Shown here: positions 53,298-61,804 of the stretch, piece after piece
How positions within the stretch are numbered: position 1 is the stretch's first letter
Layout of the letters: every line of letters begins with the position of its first letter
Source of the DNA: Roseomonas indoligenes
GTDB taxonomy: Bacteria; Pseudomonadota; Alphaproteobacteria; Acetobacterales; Acetobacteraceae
Direction of reading: 5' to 3'
Assembly (NCBI RefSeq): GCF_017813365.1
Contig: NZ_JAGIZA010000004.1
Span: 310,001 to 374,000 of the forward strand
Length of the DNA stretch: 64,000 nt
Notes under the pieces: model-generated
The model's input: only the letters and a program-made list of their open reading frames with translations
Told to the model about the DNA's origin: nothing
Databases searched by the model: none
Position numbers and translations under genes: made by a program

Positions 53298-54718
53298 ATC
53301 CCTGGCTGCTCGGCCTGTTGGCGCTGACGGCGCTGCGGCTGGCAGCGGCCGCGCTGCTGCCCCTGGCCCCGGACGAGGCCTACTACTGGGTCTGGGGCCG
53401 GGACCTGCAGCCGGGCTACCTGGACCACCCACCAATGGTCGCGCTTTGGACGGCGGCCGGGACGGCGCTGCTGGGCGACAATGCCCTGGGCATCCGGTTA
53501 CTGGGTCCGGTCGGGCTGGCGCTGGCAACCCTGGCCGTGGCCGGGGCAGGGGACGCGCTGTTTCCCGAGCGGCGGCCAGGACGGTGGGCGGCGCTGCTGC
53601 TGAACGCCATGCCGCTGACGAATGCGGGCGCGGTGCTAATGACGCCGGACACGCCGCTCTTCGTTTTCTGGTGCCTCTCGCTCTGGGCGGTCGCACGGCT
53701 CCACGCTTCCGGCAACGGGCGCTGGTGGCTCGCGGTCGGCGCCTTTGCGGGATGCGCGCTGCTGTCCAAATACACGGCCGCGCTGCTCGGGGCCGGGCTA
53801 CTCCTTTGGCTGCTGGCGGAGCCCTCGGCCCGGCGCTGGTGGCGGGACGGGCGGCTTTATCTTGGTGGTGCGATCGCCGCGCTGGCTTTCCTCCCGGTCG
53901 TGGCCTGGAACGCCGCCCATGGCTGGGCCTCCTTCGTGAAGCAGGGCGGGCGCGCCGGGGCGGGGACGGAGTTCGGGCCGCGATTTGTCCTGGAACTGGT
54001 GGGCGGACAGTTCGCCCTGGCCTCGCCGGTGCTCCTGATCCTCTGCGCGGCCGGGACCGGCCTGGCGGTGGCCGCCTGGGCACGGCGGGATGGCGGGGCG
54101 GGGCTTCTGGCCGCGCTGGTCCTGCCGGCCGCGCTGGTCTTTCTCTGGCAGGCGACGGGAAGCCGGGTGCAGGGCAACTGGCCGGCCGTGCTCTATCCCG
54201 CTGCCTGCATCGCCGCCGCCGCCTTCGCGGCACCGCGCCTTCAGTCGGTCGGGGCCTGGATCGGCGGCGGGATGACCCTCGCGATCCTCCTTCAGGCCGG
54301 CTTCTCTCCTATCGCCCTGCCGCGCTCAGCCGACCCGACCCTGGCCCGACTGGCAGGATGGCCCGGTCTCGCGCGGGACGTGGAGGTGGCGCGGGCTGCG
54401 GCCGGCGTCGGCTTTGTGGCGGCCGAGGAGTACGGGCTCGCAGCGGAACTGGCGCTGCACCTGCCGCCCGGCGTGCCCGTGGTGGCGATCAGCGGGCGCT
54501 GGGACCTGTTTACCCTGCCGGAGCCGCCGGTGGGCCGGACCGGGCTGATGCTGCGGAGCCTGCGGCGCGGGGAGGGAGCACCCCTCTGGCCGGGAGCGAC
54601 GCCCATGGGCGAAGTGGTGCGCAGCCGGGACGGCACGGAGGCGGAGCGCTACCGGCTGTTCCGTGTGGAGACGCCGCCGGGGCGGGAACCGGCCGCGCTG
54701 CTGCCCCGGCCGCGCTGA
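53294..54718 (+). CDS. GT39/ArnT-like membrane glycosyltransferase
   Basis: A 474-residue polytopic protein with about ten to twelve hydrophobic helices. The first loop carries DEAYYWVWGRDLQPGYLDHPPM near residues 28-49, the Asp-Glu pair and H-P-P that define PMT_2/ArnT-like transferases of GT39 or GT83. They take a sugar from a polyprenyl phosphate to a lipid or protein on the periplasmic side. It starts with GTG overlapping the stop of the GT2-GtrA gene, so donor synthesis and transfer are coupled. The acceptor is unknown (lipid A or an exported protein). Confidence 0.85.
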   Translation: MNPWLLGLLALTALRLAAAALLPLAPDEAYYWVWGRDLQPGYLDHPPMVALWTAAGTALLGDNALGIRLLGPVGLALATLAVAGAGDALFPERRPGRWAALLLNAMPLTNAGAVLMTPDTPLFVFWCLSLWAVARLHASGNGRWWLAVGAFAGCALLSKYTAALLGAGLLLWLLAEPSARRWWRDGRLYLGGAIAALAFLPVVAWNAAHGWASFVKQGGRAGAGTEFGPRFVLELVGGQFALASPVLLILCAAGTGLAVAAWARRDGGAGLLAALVLPAALVFLWQATGSRVQGNWPAVLYPAACIAAAAFAAPRLQSVGAWIGGGMTLAILLQAGFSPIALPRSADPTLARLAGWPGLARDVEVARAAAGVGFVAAEEYGLAAELALHLPPGVPVVAISGRWDLFTLPEPPVGRTGLMLRSLRRGEGAPLWPGATPMGEVVRSRDGTEAERYRLFRVETPPGREPAALLPRPR

Positions 54719-54820
54719 CCCGCGGCGCCGGGCGTCTATCCAGCCGGGCGCTGGGCCGGCACAATTCCTCCCCAGGGCCCCGCCGACTGGCAGAAGGGCC
54801 GCGCCGAAGAGGATCGTTCC

Positions 54821-55816
54821 ATGCGTCGTCGCGCCGTGCTGAAAGCCGCCCTGTCGGCCCCCGTCCTGCCCATGCCTGCCCTGGCGCAGACCCCGGCCTG
54901 GGTCGCGGACCGGCCGATCTCCCTGGTGGTACCCTTCCTTGCCGGCGGATCGGCCGATATCGCCGCGCGGGTGCTGGCGGAGCGCATGGGGCCGCGGCTC
55001 GGCCCTGGGGCGCGGATCATCGTGGAGAACCGGGCAGGCGCTGGCGGTGCGGTCGGCGGAGAATGGGTCCGGCAGCGGCCGGCCGATGGCTTCACCCTCC
55101 TGCTGGGCACCGCGTCCTCCCACGGCACCAACCCGGCCGCGCTGCCCTCTCAGACGCCGTACGACCCCGTGGCGGATTTCACCCCGATCGCCGTGGTCGG
55201 CGGCGGGCCGCTGGTCGTGGTGGTGCCCGGCGGTTCGCCATGGCGGGACATGCGGGCGATGGTGGAGGCGGTCCGCGCCAAGCCCGGGGAGTATTCCTGG
55301 GCCACGTCCGGCGTCGGCGGCATCGGGCACCTGACAGGAGAATTCCTGAAGATCTCGGTGGGCGGGCTCCAAGCGGAACATGTGCCCTACCGGGGCGGCT
55401 CCGCCGTCATGGAGGCTTTGGCCAAGGGCGAGGTGGCCTACTCGCTGGAGGTGCTGGCCTCCACTGCGCCGCATCTGAGGGACGGGTACTCGCGCGGGCT
55501 GGCCGTAACGTCGAAAGCCCGGCACCCGATGTTCCCGGATATCCCGACCCTGGACGAGACCGTCGCGCCCGGCTTCGAGGTGACGACCTGGAACGTGCTG
55601 CTGGCTCCGCGTGGCCTGCCCGCCCCGATTTTAGCTGCCCTGAACGCGGCGGCGAACGGCGCGCTGGCGGAAGCGCCAGTACGGGAGCGGATGGCCGGCG
55701 CCGGGGTTGATCCGTCCCGCCCCACCACGCCCGCGGAGACGCGGGACTTCCTGGTTTCCGAACTGACGAAGTTCCGCAGCATCGTTCAGCAGGCGGGGCT
55801 GCGGCTGGCCGGCTAG
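54821..55816 (+). CDS. Bug-family tripartite tricarboxylate transporter substrate-binding protein
   Basis: A 331-residue periplasmic binding protein of the Bug/TctC family, with a signal to about residue 23 (MRRRAVLKAALSAPVLPMPALA) and a mature domain starting RPISLVVPFLAGGSADIAARVLAERM. Other family stretches are VENRAGAGGAVGGEWV near 67-82 and HVPYRGGSAVMEALAKGEV near 187. It binds a carboxylate ligand. No tctA or tctB membrane gene is near; such orphan Bug proteins are common in Roseomonas-like and Burkholderiales genomes and are thought to sense or share membrane partners. Confidence 0.88.
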   Translation: MRRRAVLKAALSAPVLPMPALAQTPAWVADRPISLVVPFLAGGSADIAARVLAERMGPRLGPGARIIVENRAGAGGAVGGEWVRQRPADGFTLLLGTASSHGTNPAALPSQTPYDPVADFTPIAVVGGGPLVVVVPGGSPWRDMRAMVEAVRAKPGEYSWATSGVGGIGHLTGEFLKISVGGLQAEHVPYRGGSAVMEALAKGEVAYSLEVLASTAPHLRDGYSRGLAVTSKARHPMFPDIPTLDETVAPGFEVTTWNVLLAPRGLPAPILAALNAAANGALAEAPVRERMAGAGVDPSRPTTPAETRDFLVSELTKFRSIVQQAGLRLAG

Positions 55817-55877
55817 GCGCGGGCTTGAATCGGGCGCGCGGGACCCGAGTTGAGAGGGACTGTCCTTGGAGGCCAGA

Positions 55878-56810
55878 ATGCTGATCCGCATCCGCCGCGG
55901 TTGGGAACTGCCCGAGAGCGCCGCAACGCCCGAAGCCCTCGTCCTGGGCCGCCGGGCCGCGCTGGGCGCGGGCGCCGCTCTGGCCGGGGCCGCGCTGGCA
56001 CCGGACAGCGCGCTGGCGCAGGGCCCGGCCATGCGCAACACCCGCTTCCAGCCCGGGCGCGGCGTGACGCCTGAGGCGGACTCGACGAACTACAACAACT
56101 ACTACGAGTTCGGCACGTCCAAGAGCGTCAGCGCGGCCGCCCAGCGACTGAAGGTGAGCCCCTGGTCCATCCGCTTCGATGGTCTCGTCGGGAACCCGCG
56201 CGAGATCGGGCTGGAGGACCTGCTGAAGCAGGTGAACCTCGAGGAGCGCGTCTATCGCTTCCGCTGCGTGGAGGCCTGGGCGATGACGGTGCCCTGGACG
56301 GGCTTCCCCATGTCGGAGCTTGTGCGCCTGGCCGCGCCGAGGGCCGAGGCGAAATACGTGGTGTTCGAGACGGCCTCGCAGCGCGACACCATGCCCGGGC
56401 TGCGGCAAGGCTGGTATCCCTGGCCCTATTCTGACGGCTTCACGATGGAAGAAGCCCGCAACGAGTTGGCCTTCATTGCAACCGGCATGTACGGCAAGCC
56501 CCTGCCGCCGCAGAACGGCGCGCCGATCCGCGCCATCGTCCCCTGGAAGTTCGGGTTCAAGGCGCCGAAGTCGATCGTGCGTGTGACCTTCCAGGCAGAG
56601 CGGCCGGTTGGCTACTGGGAGAAGCTGCAGGCCAGCGAGTACGGCTTCTGGGCCAATGTGAATCCAGAGGTGGCCCACCCCCGCTGGAGTCAGGCGACCG
56701 AGCGTCTGCTGGGCAGCAACGAGCGCGTTCCGACGAAGCTCTTCAACGGCTACGCCGAGTTCGTGGGTGATCTCTACAAGAACCTGCAGAATGAGCGGCT
56801 CTACGCGTGA
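55878..56810 (+). CDS. msrP: Protein-methionine-sulfoxide reductase catalytic subunit MsrP
   Basis: A 310-residue molybdopterin enzyme that reduces methionine sulfoxide in periplasmic proteins. The N-terminus has a twin-arginine pair (Arg25-Arg26) and the hydrophobic stretch AALGAGAALAGAALA, so it is exported folded. Cys130 in RFRCVEAWAM is the molybdenum ligand, and the YYEFGTSK, PW and KFGFKAPKSIVR stretches match the YedY/MsrP family. The ATG at 55878 follows TTGGAGG by five bases. The haem partner msrQ (yedZ), usually adjacent, is not found within the window. Confidence 0.93.
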   Translation: MLIRIRRGWELPESAATPEALVLGRRAALGAGAALAGAALAPDSALAQGPAMRNTRFQPGRGVTPEADSTNYNNYYEFGTSKSVSAAAQRLKVSPWSIRFDGLVGNPREIGLEDLLKQVNLEERVYRFRCVEAWAMTVPWTGFPMSELVRLAAPRAEAKYVVFETASQRDTMPGLRQGWYPWPYSDGFTMEEARNELAFIATGMYGKPLPPQNGAPIRAIVPWKFGFKAPKSIVRVTFQAERPVGYWEKLQASEYGFWANVNPEVAHPRWSQATERLLGSNERVPTKLFNGYAEFVGDLYKNLQNERLYA

Positions 56811-56817
56811 CCGAGAA

Positions 56818-57255
56818 CTAGGGCGGCGGCAGTTGCCGCCGCGCCTCGGCGATGACGCGTAGGGTCTCGTCCCAGAGGTCGAGGCCCTCCAGTTCTGCTG
56901 GAGCGAAAAAGCGCACCTCCGTCGCATCATCTCCCGGTACCGGCTCGCCGGCGGCCCAGCGGCCCGCATAGTCGATGATCGTGTAGTGGAAGCGGATGTT
57001 CCCGGCCTCGTCGCGCTGGACGATGTCCACGCAGGCGACGAGGGACAGAGGCCCTACCGCTATCCCTGTCTCCTCGCGGAGTTCGCGTCGGGCACAATCC
57101 TCAGCTGACTCGCCCAGATCCTGTGCGCCGCCGGGCACAGTCCACTCGCCCTGGCGCGGCGGGCGGGCGCGGCGGACCAGCAACACGTCCTCGCCACGGA
57201 AGGCGAGACAGCCGATCCCGACCCAGGGCCGGTCCGGGTATTCCCGGCCGCTCAC
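56818..57255 (-). CDS. NUDIX hydrolase
   Basis: A 145-residue NUDIX enzyme. The box is complete: GGAQDLGESAEDCARRELREETGI, residues 42-65, with all Mg-binding Glu residues. It hydrolyses a nucleoside diphosphate linked to another group. The tail LDLWDETLRVIAEARRQL and the WTVPGGA region resemble ADP-ribose or dGTP-type members. It overlaps the DUF4340 gene by four bases (ATGA), and may be only housekeeping at the end of the export operon. It is convergent with msrP, with seven bases between their stops. Confidence 0.9.
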   Translation of the reverse strand: MSGREYPDRPWVGIGCLAFRGEDVLLVRRARPPRQGEWTVPGGAQDLGESAEDCARRELREETGIAVGPLSLVACVDIVQRDEAGNIRFHYTIIDYAGRWAAGEPVPGDDATEVRFFAPAELEGLDLWDETLRVIAEARRQLPPP

Positions 57256-58265
57256 CCCTCGCGCTTCTTCAGCGTGTCGAGGCTCGGGGCGAAGGCCGGG
57301 AGCTTCCAGGCGCCAACCTGATAGGCCCAGCCGCGCCAGCGGGCGTTGAGGCGCGCGGCCTCATCGTCCCCGGTCGCGGAGAGAAGGAGCCAGACATTCC
57401 CGTTCTCCTGCCGGAGCCGCGCCGTGACGGCGAGGTTGTCGGTTAGGGTGAAGCGTCCCTCTCCGGCAACATCGCCCGGCGCCTCGGCCTCGGGGCGGAC
57501 GTCGATCAGGGTCAGGCCCTCCAGGGCACGTCCGACCTCGTCGAGGGAAACCTCGTCCGCGGCAGGGGCATTAGCCGGGGCAGTGAGGCGGAGGCGGCCA
57601 TCCGGGCCTTCATCCCGCTCCAGCTCGACCATCTTCCCGTCCCGCGTGCCGGACACGCGGCGGATGCGCTCCTCCGGGATGTTCGCGATCTCCCGCTCGA
57701 TCCAGAGGTTGGGGTCGGCATCCACGGGCAGCCGTCCCTCCGCCAGCCAGGACTGGTTCTCGCCGGGGCGGCGGACATAGGCGGTCTCGCCGCCCGGCCC
57801 CTCCGGCCCGCCGATGGTCCGCATCCTCCGCCGGCCGACGACGAGCTCCGCCAAGGGGGCGCCGGTGCCGTCCAGGACCCGGAGGAGCAGGGCGGCGGTA
57901 TTCGGGCCCGGCTCGTCCAGGCCGAGGCGGGCGAGGGCTTCGGGGTCGGCCGTGCGGGGTTCCGCGAGGCGCAACTCGGTCAGGGCGACGAGGAGGGAGC
58001 GCACCCTGTCGGCGCGGGCGGGATAGGCGGCCTTCTGCGGCAGGGTCCAGACCTCGCCGCCGCCGCGCTGGACGATCAGGCTCTGCGGCCCTTGCCGCAC
58101 CTCGATGCGCTGCGCGGCGGCGAGGCGGCCGGGCAGGGCGGGGAAGGCGAGGGGAGCCTCGGCCCGCGGGGGCGCCTCATCCGGCCCGGCAAGGAGAGCG
58201 GCGGCGCCCGCGGCCACCACCGCGGCGCCGCCGAGGACGAGAAGATGGCGTCGGTTCAGCGGCAT
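57252..58265 (-). CDS. DUF4340 domain protein
   Basis: A 337-residue protein with an N-terminal signal or anchor (LLVLGGAAVVAAGAAALLA, residues 8-26) and a mainly beta DUF4340 domain. Family-like stretches are VRSLLVALTELRLAEPRTADPEALARLGLDEPG (about 88-120) and the repeated ligand-like region LSATGDDEAARLNARWRGWAYQV at the end. DUF4340 proteins often sit beside GldG-like proteins of ABC exporters, as here. It overlaps the NUDIX gene and is four bases from the GldG-like gene. Its role is unknown. Confidence 0.82.
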   Translation of the reverse strand: MPLNRRHLLVLGGAAVVAAGAAALLAGPDEAPPRAEAPLAFPALPGRLAAAQRIEVRQGPQSLIVQRGGGEVWTLPQKAAYPARADRVRSLLVALTELRLAEPRTADPEALARLGLDEPGPNTAALLLRVLDGTGAPLAELVVGRRRMRTIGGPEGPGGETAYVRRPGENQSWLAEGRLPVDADPNLWIEREIANIPEERIRRVSGTRDGKMVELERDEGPDGRLRLTAPANAPAADEVSLDEVGRALEGLTLIDVRPEAEAPGDVAGEGRFTLTDNLAVTARLRQENGNVWLLLSATGDDEAARLNARWRGWAYQVGAWKLPAFAPSLDTLKKREG

Positions 58266-58269
58266 GGCG

Positions 58270-60234
58270 CTACCCCCGCGCCTCCGCCCGGCGCCGGGCG
58301 CGGATGACGGCCAGGCCGATCGCGAGAAGCGTAATCAGCGCGGGCACGAGGGCGATGTTGAGGATCCGGAGCCAGGTCTCCAGCCCCTCGATCCCCTGGC
58401 GCAGCTCCCGCTGGACGCCACGCAGCTGCTGGCGGGTGTTCAGGATCTCCGTCCGGGCAGCGTCGATTTCCGCGCGCTGTTCCGGGGTGATCACGGTGGC
58501 GGCGCTGGCCGCGGCGCTGCCATTCGCGCCGGCTGGGCCCTGCCGCAACTCGCGAAGCCGGCGCTCCGTCGCCTGCAGGCGCTCCGTCAGGCCGCGCTCG
58601 GTCTGGCGGTAGCGGGCATCAGCCTCCGAGCGCATGGAATCCACGAGGGTGAAGGGGCGCAGGCTCTCGCCGCGCGACCGGAGCGAGATGAGGCTGTCGC
58701 CGCCGGCCAGGGTATCGGCGAGGTTCGTCACCAGCGCGCCGTTGTCGGCGGTGGGGGTGGCGACCTGCTGGCCGTAGAAGTCCTGCACCCGGACCCAGAA
58801 GCGGTCCTCCAGGATATCCGTGTCGTTCCCCACCACGAGGTTGGCGGGGCTACCAGTCTGCATGACATGGGCCGGAAGGCCGGGGGCGCGCTGCACGCCT
58901 TCCGGCAGGGCGGGCGGGCCCTCCGGGAAGGCGGTGCGGAGCATGCCGCGGACGCGGGCGAGGAGGATGTGGCGGCCCCCGTCCGGCTTGAACTCGGAGA
59001 GGATGCGGGCGGGGTCCGGTGCCTGGCGCACGCGGGCGGCATCCACCAGCTGTGACTGGGGGGAGGTGCTGACGAGCGGCGTTAGCTCCACGGTCGCCCC
59101 CGCGCGCTTCCGTACCTCGCCTGCGCTGGCGAAGGTGACTCCGTTCAGCTCCGCCGCGGCCACGTCCGAGCGGTCGAGGCTGTCGCCCTGGGCGGTGAAC
59201 CAGGCGAGGTAATCCACGGAGCCGACGCGGTCCGTCGGCGCGGCGCGGACGCGCCAGGCGCCGCGCTGGTCCAGCACCACCTTGTCCGAGGGCGCCTCGA
59301 TCCCCCAGGCGTTGAAGAGGCGGTCCAGGCTGGAGCTTGTCGGACCCACGGGGCGGCCGGATGGATCGGGGCGGGAGGCCTGGCTCTCGCTGTGCGGGTC
59401 CGTCAGCGCCAGCAGCTTGCCGCCGCGCATGACGAACTGGTCGATGGCGTAGAGGGCCGTGACGGGAAGGTCCTGGGCATGGGCGACCATCAGGACCTGC
59501 ACGTCTGAGGGGATGGACTGGGCGTCGGGCCCGACCTCCTTCACCGTGAAGAACTGGCGGAGCTGGGTCATCACCTGGAAGGGCTGACCGGCGCCGGGAA
59601 CGCGCATCATCATCGCGCGCGGATCGCCGTTCAGCGGCAGGGAGGAGATGACGCCCAGAACGGGACGCGCGGGGTTGGACAGCTCGTGCACGAGCCGCGT
59701 CAGGTCGTATTCGAGGAAGCGCTCGCGGTCCGGCTGGAAAAAGGGAATGGTCCGCTCGTCATCCAGCAGGTTCGAGCCGGCGAGGCCGAAATAGACCTGC
59801 TCGCCCTCGTTATCGAGCGGTGCGGCCTGAAGGCCGAGGCCGAGGGCGCGGTCCTCGGTCTCCGAGAAGGGCTCCGGGTCCAGCATCTCCAACCGGACCT
59901 TGCCCCCGGAGAGGGCGGCGTATTCTCGCAGCATCTCCCTGACCCGGTCGGCATAGGCGCCGAAGACCGGGACGGCGGCGCCGAGGCGCCGGGAGTAGAA
60001 GAGTCGAAGGGTGATGGGATCTCGGAGGTTCGCAAGTTCCCGCCGCGTGCCGTCCGACAGCGTATAGAGGCGCTGCTCCGTCAGGTCGATGCGGGCGCCG
60101 GAGAGGTAGCGGTCTGCCAGCACGTTCACGCCGATGGCGAGCACCGCGGCGGCGGCGAGCGCGCCGAGGGCGATGGCGGTGCTGCGGCCGCGCGGCCTGG
60201 GGGCGCCGACCGGGGTGGTGGAGAGGTCGCTCAC
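58270..60234 (-). CDS. GldG-like ABC exporter auxiliary protein
   Basis: A 654-residue protein of the GldG/ABC_transp_aux family. It has an N-terminal membrane helix (IALGALAAAAVLAIGVNVLA, about residues 20-39), a large extracytoplasmic part, a coiled-coil region near 540-620 and a C-terminal helix (ILNIALVPALITLLAIGLAVI) with a basic end. In gliding bacteria GldAFG export polysaccharide or protein; in other proteobacteria the substrate is unknown. A four-base gap to the permease gene puts it in the same operon. Confidence 0.86.
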   Translation of the reverse strand: MSDLSTTPVGAPRPRGRSTAIALGALAAAAVLAIGVNVLADRYLSGARIDLTEQRLYTLSDGTRRELANLRDPITLRLFYSRRLGAAVPVFGAYADRVREMLREYAALSGGKVRLEMLDPEPFSETEDRALGLGLQAAPLDNEGEQVYFGLAGSNLLDDERTIPFFQPDRERFLEYDLTRLVHELSNPARPVLGVISSLPLNGDPRAMMMRVPGAGQPFQVMTQLRQFFTVKEVGPDAQSIPSDVQVLMVAHAQDLPVTALYAIDQFVMRGGKLLALTDPHSESQASRPDPSGRPVGPTSSSLDRLFNAWGIEAPSDKVVLDQRGAWRVRAAPTDRVGSVDYLAWFTAQGDSLDRSDVAAAELNGVTFASAGEVRKRAGATVELTPLVSTSPQSQLVDAARVRQAPDPARILSEFKPDGGRHILLARVRGMLRTAFPEGPPALPEGVQRAPGLPAHVMQTGSPANLVVGNDTDILEDRFWVRVQDFYGQQVATPTADNGALVTNLADTLAGGDSLISLRSRGESLRPFTLVDSMRSEADARYRQTERGLTERLQATERRLRELRQGPAGANGSAAASAATVITPEQRAEIDAARTEILNTRQQLRGVQRELRQGIEGLETWLRILNIALVPALITLLAIGLAVIRARRRAEARG

Positions 60235-60238
60235 GGGA

Positions 60239-60970
60239 TCAGTCCGCCTTGCGCAGGTCGACGGCGATAGCGTTGGCGAAGAGCCACACGCCGATAAAGC
60301 TGGTGAAGAACAGGATGTCGCGGAAGGCGATCACGCCGCGCGAGAAGGCGGCGAGCCGGTCCGTGACGGAGAGGCCGCGCGCCGCTTCCGCCATCCAGGG
60401 CAGGTTGCGGGAGAGGAATTCCGTGACGATGGGCGAGCCGGCGGCCGCAAAAAGGAAGCAGGCCGCGACAGCGAGCACGAAGGCGATGACCTGGTTCTTC
60501 GTCAGCGCAGAAATGGCGGCGCCGATCGCGAGATAGGCGCCGGCCACCAGCAGGCATCCCAGGTAGCCCGCGGCGATCACGCCGTTGTCGGGATCCCCCA
60601 GCACGTTGACCGTGATGATCAGCGGGAAGGTCAGGGCGAGCGCGATGGCGCAGAAGGCCCAGGCCGCGAGGAACTTGCCCACCACCGCCTGCCACTGCGC
60701 GATCGGCAGCGTGAGCAGCAGCTCGATCGTGCCGAGCCGACGCTCCTCCGCCCAGAGGCGCATGGTGATGGCGGGCACGAGGAAGAGGAAGAGCCAGGGC
60801 ACGAAGGCGAAGAAGGGCTGCAGATCCGCCGTGCCGCGGGCGAAGAAGTTGCCGAGGGTGAAGGTGAGGGTGCCGGACATGACGAGGAAGATGACGATGA
60901 AGACGTAGGCTACCGGCGTGGCGAAGTAGGATGCCAGTTCCCGGCGGGCGACGGTGAGGACGGCGCCCAT
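60239..60970 (-). CDS. ABC exporter permease (GldF-like)
   Basis: A 243-residue ABC-2 type permease with about six helices (AYVFIVIFLVMSGTLTF near 22; FFAFVPWLFLFLVPAITMRLWAEER near 52). This is the GldF/NosY-like group that works with the neighbouring ATPase and GldG. It starts with an ATG whose first base overlaps the ATPase stop codon as TGATG; a GTG one codon earlier is also possible. It forms a classical ATPase-permease-auxiliary set. Confidence 0.86.
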   Translation of the reverse strand: MGAVLTVARRELASYFATPVAYVFIVIFLVMSGTLTFTLGNFFARGTADLQPFFAFVPWLFLFLVPAITMRLWAEERRLGTIELLLTLPIAQWQAVVGKFLAAWAFCAIALALTFPLIITVNVLGDPDNGVIAAGYLGCLLVAGAYLAIGAAISALTKNQVIAFVLAVAACFLFAAAGSPIVTEFLSRNLPWMAEAARGLSVTDRLAAFSRGVIAFRDILFFTSFIGVWLFANAIAVDLRKAD

Positions 60971-61695
60971 CACGCGGTCTCCTGGGTGAGTTCGCGGAAG
61001 ACGGCGTCGAGGTCCGGGCCCCGGGCGGCCAGGGCGGCGGGGGTGGCGTCCGCCACGATGCGGCCGCGGGCGATGACGATGGCACGGGTGCAGACCGCGC
61101 CCACCTCCTCCAGGATGTGGGTGGAGATGAGAATCGCCTTCTCCGGCGCCATGCGGGCGATGAGGTTGCGGACCTCGTGCTTCTGGTTGGGATCCAGCCC
61201 GTCCGTTGGCTCGTCCAGAACGAGCACGGGCGGGTCATGCAGCAGGGCCTGGGCGAGGCCGACGCGGCGCTTGAAGCCCTTCGAGAGCGTCTCGATCGGC
61301 TGGAGGCGGACTTCCTCCAACTGGGTCATCCGCATGGCATCGTGCACGCGATCCCCCGCCTCCGTCCCGCGATAGCCCCGGGCGCGGGCGGTGAAGAGGA
61401 GGAAGCCGGTGACGGTCATCTCCGGGTAGGTCGGCGCGCCTTCCGGCAGGTAACCGAGGTGGCGGCGGGCCTGGACGGGGCGTTCCGTCACGTCATCGCC
61501 CATGATGCGGGCCGTGCCGATGGTCGGCGTCACGAAGCCGGCAAGCATCTTCATCGTCGTGGACTTGCCGGCGCCGTTGGGGCCGAGGAAGCCCAACACC
61601 TCGCCGGGATGGACAGTGAAGGAGATGTCGTCCACCGCCGTGAAGGCGCCGAAGCGCTTGGTCAGGCGGTCGATCTCTATATAAGGCGCGTCCAC
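60970..61695 (-). CDS. ABC exporter ATPase (GldA-like)
   Basis: A 241-residue ATPase. Walker A is GPNGAGKSTTMKMLAG near residue 37, the signature is LSKGFKRRVGLAQALLHD near 135 and Walker B VLVLDEPTDGLDPNQ near 157. I put the start at GTG 61695 (VDAPYIEIDRLTKRFG); a GTG two codons earlier is also usable, with a GGGGGG site close by. The open frame runs far upstream, but there it is only antisense of recG. It is the first gene of the operon and defines a GldA-type subfamily. Confidence 0.9.
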   Translation of the reverse strand: MDAPYIEIDRLTKRFGAFTAVDDISFTVHPGEVLGFLGPNGAGKSTTMKMLAGFVTPTIGTARIMGDDVTERPVQARRHLGYLPEGAPTYPEMTVTGFLLFTARARGYRGTEAGDRVHDAMRMTQLEEVRLQPIETLSKGFKRRVGLAQALLHDPPVLVLDEPTDGLDPNQKHEVRNLIARMAPEKAILISTHILEEVGAVCTRAIVIARGRIVADATPAALAARGPDLDAVFRELTQETA

Positions 61696-61804
61696 GGTCA
61701 CGTCCCCCCAGGGCTGGAACCCTGCGGGGGACCGGGACGCCCCCGCGGCGCTGGGGTTACGGCGGGGCGGGAAGGGGCGCAAGACCCCGCCGCGCGACGG
61801 AAGG

